Assembly: GCF_000429265.1 (NCBI RefSeq) | Contig: NZ_AUBN01000012.1 | Coordinates: forward strand, 1-64,000 | DNA length: 64,000 nucleotides | Origin: Actinomyces gerencseriae DSM 6844 | GTDB lineage: Bacteria > Actinomycetota > Actinomycetes > Actinomycetales > Actinomycetaceae | Direction: 5' to 3' | Shown here: in pieces, positions 28,925 to 38,367 of the stretch | Numbering within the stretch: position 1 is the first letter of the stretch | Layout of the letters: each line of letters begins with the position of its first letter | Program-made: the position numbers and the translations under genes | The notes under the pieces: model-generated | Told to the model about the DNA's origin: nothing | The model's database searches: none | What the model saw: only the letters and a program-made list of their open reading frames with translations

Positions 28925-29089
28925 GGCGGCCTCCTAGCCGGCTGGGGCCGGCCGCGCCGCGGTCGGCCCGGTGATGGGAGTACGGGTCCGACGCCCATTG
29001 TGTCAGCAACGGGCACGCTGGTCAGCCCTGGGCGCTCGACCGGCGTCGAGCCGGTGCGCCCCGGTGGCCCTGACGCTCTGATCACGGCC

Positions 29090-30130
29090 TCACGCCTCTG
29101 CGGCGGCCCGCCCCGACGCCCGCTGCGCCTCCTCGGACATGGCCCGGGCGGCGCGGCGCAGGCGGCCGATCTCGTAGAGGCCGACGCCGGTGGCCACCGC
29201 GGCGTTGAGCGACTCGACGGCGCGGGAGATCGGAATGGAGGCGATGACGTCGCAGGTCTCGCGCACGAGGCGGGTCAGGCCCGCGCCCTCGGCCCCGGTG
29301 ACCACGACGAGCGGGGCGTCGGCGAGCGTGAGGTCCTCGAGCACCGTGTCCCCGCCGCTATCGAGTCCGACGACGAAGCAGCCCCTCTTCTTCAGGGTCG
29401 TCAGGGTGCGCACGAGATTCGTCTCGCGGGCCACCGGAACCCGGGCCGCCGCCCCGGCCGAGACCTTCCACACGGTGACGTTGACCCCGGCCGACCGCCG
29501 CTCGGGAATGAGGACGCCGTCGGCCCCGAAGGCCCCTGCGCTGCGCAGGACCGCCCCGAGATTGTGCGGGTCGGTGACGTGGTCCAGCGCGACCAGCAGC
29601 GGCGTGCGGCCGGTGCCGCGGGCGCGGTCCAGCAGGTCGAGGGCATCGGCGTACTCGTAGGCGGGCACCTCGATGGCCACGCCCTGGTGGGCGGCGTCGG
29701 TGAGGGCCTCCAGATCGAGCTTGGTGACCTCCACCACTGGAGCGCCCAGGAGGGTCGCACGCCGGACGACGGCGCCGAGGCGCTCGTCGGCGCCGGAGGA
29801 GGCCGCGGAGGCGATCATGAACACCCGCGTGATCGGGACGCCCGCGCGGGCGGCCTCGGCGACCGCGTTGCGACCGCACACGATCTCATGGTCCGCGGGC
29901 ACGCCGATGCGGGCCCTGGCCTGCTCCAACCGCTTGGCATGCGTGGGCTGGGCGGCGCGAGCCTCGGCGCGCGCCTTCGCCCGCGCCCTGGGGTGGCCGA
30001 CGCGGTCCTCCGCCTTGGGCGTGGGGCCGCGCCCCTCCAGCCCCCGACGGCGCTTGCCGCCGGAGCCCCTGGTGGGGCCCTTCTTGGAGGTACGGCGCCT
30101 GGCTCCGGGGTACTGCTCGTTTCCGGGCAT
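29090..30130 (-). CDS. rlmB: 23S rRNA (guanosine-2'-O-)-methyltransferase RlmB
   Basis: A 346-residue SPOUT methyltransferase. Residues 1-75 are a Lys/Arg-rich extension; the TrmH-type RNA-binding domain follows (GRNAVAEAARAG near 85), then the knotted catalytic domain with NLGAVLRSAGAFGADGVL, VVVTGAEGAGLTRLV and IPISRAVESLNAAVATGV. It methylates a guanosine of 23S rRNA (G2251 in E. coli). AAAGGA lies seven bases before the ATG. It starts 22 bp after the stop of cysS, the usual actinobacterial order cysS-rlmB. Confidence 0.95.
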   Translation of the reverse strand: MPGNEQYPGARRRTSKKGPTRGSGGKRRRGLEGRGPTPKAEDRVGHPRARAKARAEARAAQPTHAKRLEQARARIGVPADHEIVCGRNAVAEAARAGVPITRVFMIASAASSGADERLGAVVRRATLLGAPVVEVTKLDLEALTDAAHQGVAIEVPAYEYADALDLLDRARGTGRTPLLVALDHVTDPHNLGAVLRSAGAFGADGVLIPERRSAGVNVTVWKVSAGAAARVPVARETNLVRTLTTLKKRGCFVVGLDSGGDTVLEDLTLADAPLVVVTGAEGAGLTRLVRETCDVIASIPISRAVESLNAAVATGVGLYEIGRLRRAARAMSEEAQRASGRAAAEA

Positions 30131-30151
30131 GGGTGGTCCTTTCAGCTGCGC

Positions 30152-31699
30152 TCAGGCGAGGTGCCAGCGGGCGCCGGCGGGAGAGTCCTCGACGACGACG
30201 CCGGCCGCGGTCAGCTCGTCGCGCAGGGCGTCGGCACGGGGCCAGTCCCTGGCGGCGCGGGCCTCGGCCCGCTGGTCGAGCAGGGCGGCGACGAGGTGGT
30301 CGAGCGCGTCCATGGCGGAGTCGCTCCCGACGCCCGAGCCGCCGAGGACCCGGGAGCGCCAGGGCTCGGCGAGGGGGTCCAGGCCCAGGACGTCGAGCTG
30401 GGAGCGCAGGTCCAGCGCGGCATCGGCGACGGCGCCGCGCTCCGGGGAGGGAGCAGCGAGCGCGGTGTTGAGCCGCTTCAGGGTGGCGTGGACGACAGCC
30501 ATGGCCCCGGCCAGGCCCAGGTCATCATCCATGGCGGCCGCGTACTCGGCCGGCAGGGCCCGGGCGCGGACCTCCTCGGCGGAGGCGTCCACCGCGACGG
30601 CTGCGGCGTCGGAGGCGCCGGAGGCATCAGCACGACCGGGATCATCGACCACCTCCCGGGCGCGCAGGACGGCGCCGCTCAGGCGCTCCCACAGGGCGGC
30701 GGCCTCGGCGAGGGTCTCGTCGGAGAACTCCACGGTGGAGCGGTGGTGGATGGTGCCCAGGGCCAGGCGCAGGACGGCGGGGTCGTACGTCTTGAGCAGC
30801 TCGGCCACGGTCAGGGAGTTGCCCAGCGACTTGCTCATCTTCTCGCCCTTGATGGTGACCCAGGCGTTGTGGACCCAGTGGCGGGCGAAGCCCCAGCCCG
30901 CGCCGTGGGACTGGGCCTGCTCGTTCTCGTGGTGGGGGAAGCGCAGGTCGATGCCGCCTCCGTGGATGTCGAACGCCTCCCCCAGGTACCGCCGGGACAT
31001 GGCAGAGCACTCCAGGTGCCAGCCGGGCCGGCCCCGGCCCCAGGGGGCGTCCCAGGCGGCGTCGTCCGGCTCGGCGGGCTTGGCGGTCTTCCACAGGGCG
31101 AAGTCGCGCGGATCGCGCTTGTCGGCCTCGACGTCGTCGTCCAGCTGGGACTCGTCCTCGGTGGTGGCCAGGTCCTCGACGCGCTGGTTGGTCAGCGAGC
31201 CGTAGTCGGGCAGGGAGCGCACGTCGTAGTAGACGTTGCCGCGCTCCCCGACGTAGGCGTGCCCGGAGTCCAGCAGGCGGCCGACCAGATCGATCATCTC
31301 CGGGATGTGGCCGGTGGCGCGCGGCTCGTACGTGGGCGGAGCCACGCCCAGTGCCCGGTAGGCTGCGTCGAACTCGCGCTCATGGCGCTGGGCCCATGCC
31401 CACCAGGGCACGGGGGGCTCGGCGGCGGCGGACTTGGCGAGGATCTTGTCATCGATGTCGGTGACGTTGCGGATGAGGAGGACCCTCTGGCCGCACCGTT
31501 CGAGCCAGCGCCGCAGCACGTCGAAGACGATGGCCGAGCGCATGTGCCCGATGTGGGGCGCGCCCTGGACGGTGGCGCCGCACAGGTAGATCGTGACCGT
31601 CCCGGGGACGACTGTGGGCGCCAGGGGGACGACGGCGCGGGCGGCGGAGTCGTACAGGCGCAGGTTCAATGCAGGGCGCTCGGCGCGATCGGTACTCAC
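30152..31699 (-). CDS. cysS: Cysteine-tRNA ligase
   Basis: A 515-residue class I synthetase. The HIGH motif APHIGH is at 47-52 and KMSKS at 287-291; zinc ligands Cys40, Cys231, His256 and Glu260 are visible. It charges tRNA-Cys. I chose GTG 31699 ([13 protein letters not shown]), since the longer frame from 31741 starts in a repeat. No Shine-Dalgarno is present, so leaderless initiation is likely. It forms an operon with rlmB. Confidence 0.96.
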   Translation of the reverse strand: MSTDRAERPALNLRLYDSAARAVVPLAPTVVPGTVTIYLCGATVQGAPHIGHMRSAIVFDVLRRWLERCGQRVLLIRNVTDIDDKILAKSAAAEPPVPWWAWAQRHEREFDAAYRALGVAPPTYEPRATGHIPEMIDLVGRLLDSGHAYVGERGNVYYDVRSLPDYGSLTNQRVEDLATTEDESQLDDDVEADKRDPRDFALWKTAKPAEPDDAAWDAPWGRGRPGWHLECSAMSRRYLGEAFDIHGGGIDLRFPHHENEQAQSHGAGWGFARHWVHNAWVTIKGEKMSKSLGNSLTVAELLKTYDPAVLRLALGTIHHRSTVEFSDETLAEAAALWERLSGAVLRAREVVDDPGRADASGASDAAAVAVDASAEEVRARALPAEYAAAMDDDLGLAGAMAVVHATLKRLNTALAAPSPERGAVADAALDLRSQLDVLGLDPLAEPWRSRVLGGSGVGSDSAMDALDHLVAALLDQRAEARAARDWPRADALRDELTAAGVVVEDSPAGARWHLA

Positions 31700-31710
31700 C
31701 GGCTCAGCGT

Positions 31711-31855
31711 ATCGGGTCCTCCCGGGCGGGGGCGGCAGCACTCGACGACGAGCATCGGCTTGCCGTTGGACGTCGGGCTCTCCCGGGCGGGGCGCCAGTC
31801 CGCGTCCTCATGCTGAGCAACGCGATCTCCAATCGGGTCCTCCCGGGCGGAGGCG
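31711..31855. repeat. Three copies of a TCGGG-TCCCGGGCGG element, 60-bp spacing
   Basis: TCGGGTCCTCCCGGGCGGGG at 31712, a variant TCGGGCTCTCCCGGGCGGGG at 31773 and TCGGGTCCTCCCGGGCGGAG at 31833, each followed by GCG. The spacing is 60-61 bp. They begin at the 5' end of cysS. Confidence 0.8.
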
Positions 31856-31957
31856 CCAAGCGTCGAATCCGGCATCTCGGTGCGAGTCGGACGGCGGACG
31901 CTCACCGCATACTCCGTATCCCGTTGCGCGCCCCTCCACGAGACGGGCTTTTCTGCG

Positions 31958-31986
31958 CGAGTCGGACGGCGTCGTCGTCCGACTCG
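31958..31986. repeat. Hairpin with CGAGTCGGACG arms
   Basis: An 11-bp perfect stem (31958-31968 with 31976-31986) and a 7-base loop. The same core GAGTCGGACG occurs unpaired at 31885 and as part of the large palindrome at 45341-45389. Confidence 0.75.
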
Positions 31987-32112
31987 TCCCACAACGTCAG
32001 CCTCGTCGGGCACGTGCGCACGCCCCCGTTCAGATCGTGGACCCCCGTTCAGATCGCAGAGGAAGGCGCCCCGCGCAGGACCGGGCTTCGCGCGGGCCCC
32101 GCCGCGCGCGAC

Positions 32113-32275
32113 CCCGCGCGGTCGTACATGAACTCGCGAAGTCGTACATGAAGCCGCGCGGTCGTACATGGGCCCGCGCGGTCGTATGTTAGAGAGGCCT
32201 TAAGGTACGACCGCGCGGACAAGGGTACGACCTCATGGGTCCGGGTACGACCGCGCGCAACAAAGTCCGATCGCG
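32113..32275. repeat. Phased inverted array R3 (20-bp period)
   Basis: GTCGTAC starts at 32121, 32141 and 32161 and GTCGTAT at 32181. The central TTAGAGAGGCCTTAA hairpin follows, then GTACGAC starts at 32205, 32225 and 32245, with a decayed copy at 32265. All steps are 20 bp and the inner pair is 24 bp apart. It sits in the 847-bp gap between cysS and ispF. The rest of that gap holds the repeats listed here and a doubled TCCCGCGGAGGCGGAGCAG (near 32449 and 32507), but no gene. Confidence 0.9.
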
Positions 32276-32546
32276 TGGACGCGCTCCGAGCCCGGAGCAG
32301 AAGGCGCGACGGCCTCCCCGGCACCCATCGGGCGTCCCCTGCTGATCCGGTCGATACGATCGGATCAGCAGCCGCAGCAGCCTCATGGCGCCCGTCGGAT
32401 GCCCCACGATTCCGGCAGGAGCGGGCTCGGAGCGCCAGGATCGAGTTTCCCGCGGAGGCGGAGCAGGCTGGACGGCGTCGTTCTGGCGCGCGACCCGGAC
32501 ACCGAGTCCCGCGGAGGCGGAGCAGACGCTCGCCACGCGGGTGGGC

Positions 32547-33077
32547 TCAGAGCGCCGGGACCGAGTAGACCAGGGCGGTGGCGATCGCCAGCAGCCCCTC
32601 CTCGCGCCCCAGGAATCCCAGGTGATCGGTGGTGGTGGCGGAGAAGGCGACGTCGGCCCCGACGGCGGCCGACAGGGCGGCGGAGGCCTCGCCGACCCGG
32701 CCCGCGACACGGGGACGCGCCCCGACGAGTTGGACGGCGATATTGCCGATCTCGTATCCGGCCGCACGCACCCGCCTCGCCGCCTCGGTCAGGAGCACAC
32801 CACCGGCCGCTCCCCTCCACCGCGGCTCGGCAGTCCCGAAGTTGGAGCCGAGGTCCCCCAGTCCCGCGGCGGAGAAGAGGGCGTCGCAGCAGGCGTGGGC
32901 GACGACGTCGCCATCGGAGTGCCCCTCCAGACCGCGCTCGCCGGGCCAGGTCAGACAGGCCAGGTGCAGGGGCTCGGTCGAGTCCGGGTCGGTGAAGGCG
33001 TGAACGTCGGTGCCGATGCCGGTGCGCGGCAGGATAGGCGCCCTCATGGGCGGCGAGTCGAGGACGGGGTCGGTCAT
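32547..33077 (-). CDS. ispF: 2-C-methyl-D-erythritol 2,4-cyclodiphosphate synthase
   Basis: A 176-residue enzyme of the non-mevalonate isoprenoid pathway, which converts CDP-methylerythritol phosphate to the cyclic diphosphate with release of CMP. The metal-binding start GIGTDVHAF (Asp24, His26) and [20 protein letters not shown] are typical; [17 protein letters not shown] is near the C-terminus. I chose ATG 33077 ([10 protein letters not shown]); ATG 33047 would remove 10 residues of unconserved leader. No ispD is attached or adjacent upstream. Confidence 0.95.
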   Translation of the reverse strand: MTDPVLDSPPMRAPILPRTGIGTDVHAFTDPDSTEPLHLACLTWPGERGLEGHSDGDVVAHACCDALFSAAGLGDLGSNFGTAEPRWRGAAGGVLLTEAARRVRAAGYEIGNIAVQLVGARPRVAGRVGEASAALSAAVGADVAFSATTTDHLGFLGREEGLLAIATALVYSVPAL

Positions 33078-33516
33078 GGGGCAAGTGTGCCCGAGAGAGC
33101 CGGGGAGTCGAACGCCCCACCGACCGTAGTCGGCGGCGTCCTCGGAGCACGCTTCGAGGATCCGGATGATCGGAGGCCCTCCCACTCACGCACTCCGCCA
33201 CCGTGACTCACCGCCCCTCTTCCGGCGAGCCCGAGGCCCCGCTCGACCGCCACGCCCTGTGCCGGGCGCCCACGCGCCGGCGGAGCGTCACTGCGCCGGA
33301 CTCCGACGGGACAGTGCAGCATGTGAGAGCCCATGCAGTGGCGGGCGTCGTCGAATCTGCGCCGGGGCCCGTCCTCCTCATCAGTGCCACCGTCACGACG
33401 ATCCTGCGGGCCCTGACGCGCTGAACGTGGCGTTACGCAGACGTTTCACATTTCCTAGGTTTCTTTCAGGCGCCTTAGTGGTGTTCGTCCAGGTTCATCC
33501 GGTTATATATGAGTCA

Positions 33517-33715
33517 CCGCCGGACGGGAGCGGTCGTGAGGGTTGGGGAACCCGATGACCGGGCGCTTTCCGAGGCGACCGAGGGTCTAAGGGAGCCCGA
33601 GGCGCCGCTTCGGCGAAGGAGGAGCGCTCCTCCCGGAATTGGGAACCCGGGAGTCGAGCCCCTCGGTGACGAAGGCCCGTGGGGCCGGGAAACGCGTCCC
33701 GGCCCCACGGGTCAG
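33517..33715 (+). ncRNA. Candidate structured RNA with promoter and terminator
   Basis: TATATAT at 33504-33510 would be a good -10 in this GC-rich genome, placing a start near 33517. The next 200 bases are packed with hairpins: GGGTTGGGGAACCC near 33540, CGCCGCTTCGGCG near 33605, GGAGGAGCGCTCCTCC near 33617, and a long-range ACCGAGGG/CCCTCGGT pair (about 33579 and 33658). It ends in the strong terminator at 33676-33711. No coding frame fits. It could be a 6S-like RNA, an sRNA, or a leader that attenuates rlmC. The class is unassigned, and 33078-33500 shows nothing else. Confidence 0.45.
33676..33711 (+). terminator. Strong hairpin upstream of rlmC
   Basis: A perfect 15-bp stem CCCGTGGGGCCGGGA (33676-33690) with its complement (33697-33711) around loop AACGCG. 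It ends the candidate RNA and lies 113 bp before rlmC. Confidence 0.75.
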
Positions 33716-33823
33716 GTCATATCAACTCAGCCCCGCGTCTCTCCCGCGTCCGCTCGTCTCTCCTCCATGGCGGCACCGCGCCCGCGTCACGCCCACTGCC
33801 GGGGAGGGCCCACAATTGTCCCC

Positions 33824-35293
33824 ATGCGCGCCGGCACCCATCATCCACCGACGTCGGCCGCCTTCTGCCCACTGCACAGCAGCGGGACCTGCCGGTCCTG
33901 CCCGCATCAGGACGTGCCGCTGGATCTCCAGCTCCACCGCAAGCAGCAGCGCGTTGCGGCGCTCCTCGCCTCCGCCGCCCGCCCCGTGCCCGACGGGGCC
34001 TGGCTGGCCCCCGTGGCGAGTGCCCCGAACCGATTCCGCAACAAGGCGAAGATGGTCGTCTCGGGCCGGGCGGCCTCCCCGATCCTCGGCGTTCTCGGCC
34101 CCGACGGCGGCATCGACCTGCGCGAATGCCCCCTGCACGTGTCCGAGATCGAGGCGGCTCTGCCCGCCCTCGCCCGGACCGTGAGCCGGCTGGGCCTCGG
34201 GCCCTACGACGTCCGAGCCCGGCGCGGCGAGCTCAAGCATATCCTCGTCACCGCCTCCCCCGACGGCGACCTCATGGTGCGCTGGGTCCTGCGGTCGCAC
34301 CGGCACGTCGAGCGCCTGCGCAGCGCCCTGCCGGGGCTGAGAGAGGCGCTGCCGACCCTCGCCGTCATGAGCGTCAACATTCAACCGGTTCACCAGGCGA
34401 TCATCGAGGGAGAGGAGGAGCTCATCCTCACCGAGGACATCCCCTGGGGAGATCGCCTGCTCATGCGCCTGCGGCTGCCGGAGCCGGACGGAGGCGCCGC
34501 CGCCGGGGCCCGGGCCAGCGCCGAGGCCCGGGCCAGCGACACCGCCGGCATCGGGGCCCGGAGCGGCGAGGCCGCGGTGGGCGCGGCCGCCGGATCCGCA
34601 TCGGGCCGAGGGGCTGCCGGAGTCCTCGTCAGCCCCGGGACCACGCGTTCCCCGGGAATCGAGCTGCCCCTCCTCCTCCCCACCCGTTCCTTCTTCCAGA
34701 CCAACACAGGTGTGGCCGAGGCTCTCTACGCGACCGCGACGCACTGGGCACGCGACCTGAGCGGCGGCGCCGAGGTGTGGGACCTGTTCTGCGGCGTCGG
34801 GGGCTTCGCGCTGGCGCTGGCCGGCCCGGGTCGTCGCGTGCTGGGCGTGGAGGTGTCGGCGCCCGCGATCCGCGGGGCGCGGGAGTCCGCGGAGCTCATG
34901 GGACTTCCGTCCGGGGAGGTCCGCTTCGAGGTCGGCGACGCACGAGTCCTGGACCCCGGCGGCAGCGCCGTGCCGGACCTGCTGGTGGTCAATCCACCGC
35001 GACGCGGGATCGGGACCGGGCTGGCGAGACGGATCGAGAACTCCAGTGCGGCCCGAGTGCTGTACTCCTCGTGCAATCCGGTGAGTCTGGCAGCCGACCT
35101 GGAGGCGATGCCCTCACTGCGGGCCCGTCGGGCCCGGCTGTTCGACATGTTCCCCCACACCGACCACGCCGAGGTCCTGGTCGAGCTGGTTCGCCGCCCG
35201 CCCTCCCGCACCGCCTCTTCGCCGACTCAGACGAGCTCGGCCAGGGCCGCCTCGACCAGCACAAGACGGGCCTCGACATCCGCGGCCGCGTAG
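33824..35293 (+). CDS. rlmC: 23S rRNA (uracil-C5-)-methyltransferase, RlmC-like
   Basis: A 489-residue TrmA/RlmC-family enzyme. Four cysteines for a 4Fe-4S cluster are visible: Cys15, Cys23, Cys26 in CPLHSSGTCRSC and Cys102 in RECPLHV. The SAM domain has FQTNTGVAEALY, VWDLFCGVGGFAL and VVNPPRRGIG; the catalytic Cys is in LYSSCNPVSLAADL. It methylates a uracil of 23S rRNA (U747 in E. coli RlmC). An Ala/Gly-rich insertion (about 226-270) interrupts the middle. The reading frame continues past the conserved end and overlaps the convergent HAD-PAS gene by 67 bp, so the last 30 residues are probably unstructured. Confidence 0.9.
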   Translation: MRAGTHHPPTSAAFCPLHSSGTCRSCPHQDVPLDLQLHRKQQRVAALLASAARPVPDGAWLAPVASAPNRFRNKAKMVVSGRAASPILGVLGPDGGIDLRECPLHVSEIEAALPALARTVSRLGLGPYDVRARRGELKHILVTASPDGDLMVRWVLRSHRHVERLRSALPGLREALPTLAVMSVNIQPVHQAIIEGEEELILTEDIPWGDRLLMRLRLPEPDGGAAAGARASAEARASDTAGIGARSGEAAVGAAAGSASGRGAAGVLVSPGTTRSPGIELPLLLPTRSFFQTNTGVAEALYATATHWARDLSGGAEVWDLFCGVGGFALALAGPGRRVLGVEVSAPAIRGARESAELMGLPSGEVRFEVGDARVLDPGGSAVPDLLVVNPPRRGIGTGLARRIENSSAARVLYSSCNPVSLAADLEAMPSLRARRARLFDMFPHTDHAEVLVELVRRPPSRTASSPTQTSSARAASTSTRRASTSAAA

Positions 35294-37407
35294 GGCACGT
35301 CGAGGTCGCGCACGGCACCGGCGAGATCGGCCAGGTCCCGGGCCTCCGGGAAGCCGTCGCGAACCAGCGGACGAGCGGCGCGCACGGAGGCCCCGGCAAC
35401 GGTCCCCGCCTCGGAGGCCGCATCCAGCAGGTCGAGCAGTGGACGCCGGATGGCGGTCAGGGCCCCGGCGACGTCGTCGAGCTCGCCGCCGACCAGTTCG
35501 GCACGGGCGTGGTACAGGGACAGGCGCTCGGTGAGACGCTCGGCGCCATCGCGCAGGGCCCCGGCCAGCTCATCGAGGGAGCCGACGGCGTCGTTGGCCT
35601 CCAGCTCGTCCTCGCCGTCGATGATCTGCAGGGCGAAGAAGCCCGAGGCCAGATTGTGCAACCGCAGCAGGGCGATGCCGAAGCGCACCGAGTCCACGTC
35701 GCCGCGCAGCTCGGCGACCTGACCCGCCAGGGGGTGGAGTTGCTCGACGCATTCCAGGATGAGGGCATCGACCTCCCGGTAACGCTCGGAGACGTCGTTC
35801 TCCCGGCCCGATCCGAGACTCCCGACGTCGGCCGCCACCTCGCGCAGGCAGTCGCGCAGCCGCCCCAGGCGGGCGGACAGGGCGTCGATGTCGGCGGAGC
35901 GTCTGCCCAGCAGCGCGACCAGGCGGCCGCACTCGTCCAGCAGGGCGACCAGGTCGGCGGTGGCGACCTCGACGCCGTTCATCTCGGCGAGGACGCGGGC
36001 GAGCGGGCCGCCGACATCCCGCTCGGGGATGGCGACGCCGGCGGCCACGAGGGCCGCGACCTCGTCGGGAAGAGTCCTGCGAGTGAAGTCGGTCGAATCG
36101 CGGTAGCCGAGTGCCCGCAGCTCCTCGACCAGGGCGGCCTGACCAGCGGCGGCCGCCTCACGACGGGAGGAGCCGCCGGCCGCGGAGGCGGCCTCGACCA
36201 TCCGCACACGGGCGTAGACGGCCTCGATGGTGTCGCGCAGACCGGTTCTCATGGGCAGCGTGCGCACGGACAGGAAGCCGTCGCCCGAGGGGACGATCGT
36301 GGCGAAGACGCGGTAGCGGCCGCCATCGGACGAGCGGTTGGTGATGTAGGCGCTGGCGGCGCCGCCGGCGCTGATGTCCTCCCATATCGAGCGGAACAGG
36401 CCCGCCGGCATGTCGGGGTGGCGCACGACGTTGTGGGCGCGTCCCACCAGGGCGCCGCGCGGGTATCCGGACAAGCGCATGAAGATCGAATTAGCCCGGC
36501 GGATCCTGCCCGAGGCGTCGGTCGTGGAGAAGAAGAGCTCATCCGCGGCATAGGTGCGCTCACCACTCACGACGTCGGCCGCACCGGCAGCGCCAGTCGC
36601 GTCAGCAGCGCCGGTGGCACCGACCGCATCAGCCGCACCGGCAGCACCGACCGCACCGGCCGGCCCGGAGTCGGAGGCTGAGGCGTCCGCGGAGGCGCGC
36701 CCGGAGCCGGCCGCGGAGAGCCGCACGGAGGGGAGCACTGAGTCGTCCCACAGCAGCAGGTGCGGCGTGATGGAGGCCAGATCCCTCACCACGATCAGGC
36801 CCGGATCCCCGGGGAAGTGCTTGGCGCCGCCGCCCACCTGCACGACCAGCAGATCATTGGAGCGCGCCGAGGCCGCCCCCGTGGCGGAGTCCTCGACCAC
36901 GACGCACTGCTCGGGCCTAAGGCCGAGGAGCTCGACCGCCGCCGCGTAGGGCGCGGGCGCGGGCTTGCCGGACAGGCCGTCGTCGCCGGTGACGAGGGCG
37001 ACGAACACGTCGCCGAGCGCGCGGGCGACCGATTCGACGATGCGCCGCGGGGACTGCGTGACGATGACCTGCGCCAACCCGACCTCGCTGAGCATCGAGG
37101 TGATCCTCCGGGCGCCGGGCAGGATCGGGGGATCGGCGCGGACCGCCGCCTCGACCTCCGCGGTCATCCGGGAGAAGATCTCGGCGGCAGCCGGGTCCTC
37201 GGGCGAGGGCGCGGCGCCGGTCGCGGCGATGAGCCCGCGGGTGCGCTCGATGGACGCCCCCGCGATGCCCGCGACATGCTCCTCGGTGACGGTCCCTCCC
37301 CGCTCCCGGCAGCAGCGGCGGAAGGCCTCGTCCCATAGCGGCTGGGAGTCCATGAGCGTGCCGTCCATGTCCCACAGGACGGCTTTGACGTAACGACCGG
37401 CGGTCAT
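35227..37407 (-). CDS. HAD phosphatase fused to an Aer-like PAS domain and helical tail
   Basis: A 726-residue soluble protein. Residues 7-218 are a beta-phosphoglucomutase-like HAD phosphatase (nucleophile Asp13 in WDMDGTLMD, Lys148 in GKPAPAPY, VEDSATGA). Residues 232-282 are an Ala/Gly-rich linker. Residues 288-388 are a PAS domain close to that of the aerotaxis receptor Aer (ANSIFMRLSGYPRGAL, HNVVRHPDMPAGLF). Residues 391-726 are helical, without membrane segments or a receptor signalling tip. AGGAGG precedes ATG 37407, which overlaps the upstream HAD stop by one base, so the two HAD genes are coupled. A redox- or flavin-gated phosphatase is an inference. Confidence 0.85.
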   Translation of the reverse strand: MTAGRYVKAVLWDMDGTLMDSQPLWDEAFRRCCRERGGTVTEEHVAGIAGASIERTRGLIAATGAAPSPEDPAAAEIFSRMTAEVEAAVRADPPILPGARRITSMLSEVGLAQVIVTQSPRRIVESVARALGDVFVALVTGDDGLSGKPAPAPYAAAVELLGLRPEQCVVVEDSATGAASARSNDLLVVQVGGGAKHFPGDPGLIVVRDLASITPHLLLWDDSVLPSVRLSAAGSGRASADASASDSGPAGAVGAAGAADAVGATGAADATGAAGAADVVSGERTYAADELFFSTTDASGRIRRANSIFMRLSGYPRGALVGRAHNVVRHPDMPAGLFRSIWEDISAGGAASAYITNRSSDGGRYRVFATIVPSGDGFLSVRTLPMRTGLRDTIEAVYARVRMVEAASAAGGSSRREAAAAGQAALVEELRALGYRDSTDFTRRTLPDEVAALVAAGVAIPERDVGGPLARVLAEMNGVEVATADLVALLDECGRLVALLGRRSADIDALSARLGRLRDCLREVAADVGSLGSGRENDVSERYREVDALILECVEQLHPLAGQVAELRGDVDSVRFGIALLRLHNLASGFFALQIIDGEDELEANDAVGSLDELAGALRDGAERLTERLSLYHARAELVGGELDDVAGALTAIRRPLLDLLDAASEAGTVAGASVRAARPLVRDGFPEARDLADLAGAVRDLDVPYAAADVEARLVLVEAALAELV

Positions 37408-38216
37408 CATTCCTCCTGGGTGTCGCCGGAAGCGCCGAGAACGCGATCGACGAGCTCGGCCACGGATCCCACCGTGCACTCGCACACGGCCGCGACCTCG
37501 GCGGGGGACCACGGCAGGGCGACGGCGTGGTCGGCGGCCTCGTGCATGGAGATGTCGTTCCACGAGTCGCCGATGCTCCAGGTCTCGATGCGCTCGCCCC
37601 GGCAGGGGCCGTCGTCGGCGACGAGGAGCCCGACCAGGGAGGTCAGACCCGCGCCCTTGGACGACCCGGCCGGCACGACATCGAGGAACTCCTGATTGCG
37701 CACCACCTCGATCCTCTCGCCCCAGCGCTCGCTGAGGCGCAGGACGAGTCGCTCACGCACATCGTCGTCGCGCACCCGCATGGGCACTCCGATGAAGCGG
37801 TGCCCGGCCATATCCCCGGGCGGCATGGGGACGAACACCTGGAGTATCGGGGAGACCTCGTGGTACGTGTCCGTCACGATGTGATCGGTCTCCAGCGTGG
37901 TGGCGAAGACCGTGAGACCGTCGACCCCCTGCAGGTCCATGACGATCTCGTGCGCCAACCCCTCGGGGAGGAAGCGGGAGGACAGCACGCGGTAGCCGCC
38001 GTCGACGAGCACAGCGCCGGTGAAGGCGACCGCGTAGTCGAAGACGACGCCGAGCGGCTCGAGGGTGTCGCGGGTGGCGAAGACGGACTTGCCGGTATCC
38101 ACCACGAGCAGGTTCCCGGCCGCCCTCCACCGCCTCATGGCATCGAGGTCGGCGGGCGAGACCTTCCGGTCGAACAGGATCGTGCCGTCGAGGTCGGTGG
38201 CGATGAGCTGACGCAT
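37407..38216 (-). CDS. Cof/SPP-type HAD phosphatase, copy 1
   Basis: A 269-residue HAD hydrolase. The nucleophile motif is TDLDGTILF near residue 7, with the C2-type cap in the middle, Lys in PAGSSKGAGL, and GDSWNDISMHEAADHAVAL for the last motif. This is the architecture of sucrose-6-phosphate or trehalose phosphatases and Cof proteins. It is paralogous to 40774-41568, with which it shares an almost identical 182-bp stretch. Directly upstream of the HAD-PAS gene, with which it overlaps by a few bases. The substrate is probably a sugar phosphate but is not visible. ATG 38216 replaces the longer frame to 38816. Confidence 0.85.
   Translation of the reverse strand: MRQLIATDLDGTILFDRKVSPADLDAMRRWRAAGNLLVVDTGKSVFATRDTLEPLGVVFDYAVAFTGAVLVDGGYRVLSSRFLPEGLAHEIVMDLQGVDGLTVFATTLETDHIVTDTYHEVSPILQVFVPMPPGDMAGHRFIGVPMRVRDDDVRERLVLRLSERWGERIEVVRNQEFLDVVPAGSSKGAGLTSLVGLLVADDGPCRGERIETWSIGDSWNDISMHEAADHAVALPWSPAEVAAVCECTVGSVAELVDRVLGASGDTQEE
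37519..37700. repeat. Gene-conversion tract, copy 1
   Basis: 182 bp that match 40871-41052 with 3 mismatches, while the flanks of the two paralogous HAD genes are clearly diverged. It spans the DNA encoding the last two HAD motifs. Confidence 0.9.
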
Positions 38217-38367
38217 GCGGGTACTCCTCGCGTTCCGGGCGCTCGCGCGGGCGGCTCCACGACGAGGACGCGGAGAGGACGGAGCCGCCGAGGAACGAGC
38301 GTGTCCAGGATAACGCTCCCCACCCGTCGGGCTGACAGCGCACCCGGCCCCGCTGGAGACTGTCCCC

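Noticed and set aside
27746..31816. 1356-residue plus-strand frame
   Set aside because: It runs antisense through three real minus-strand genes and two intergenic gaps, including rlmB and cysS. No domain is recognisable.
33203..33424. 73-residue plus frame upstream of the candidate RNA
   Set aside because: No ribosome site, no recognisable sequence and composition like shadow frames.
33517..33715. RNase P or SRP RNA
   Set aside because: Neither the conserved RNase P core nor the SRP apical loop sequence is present.
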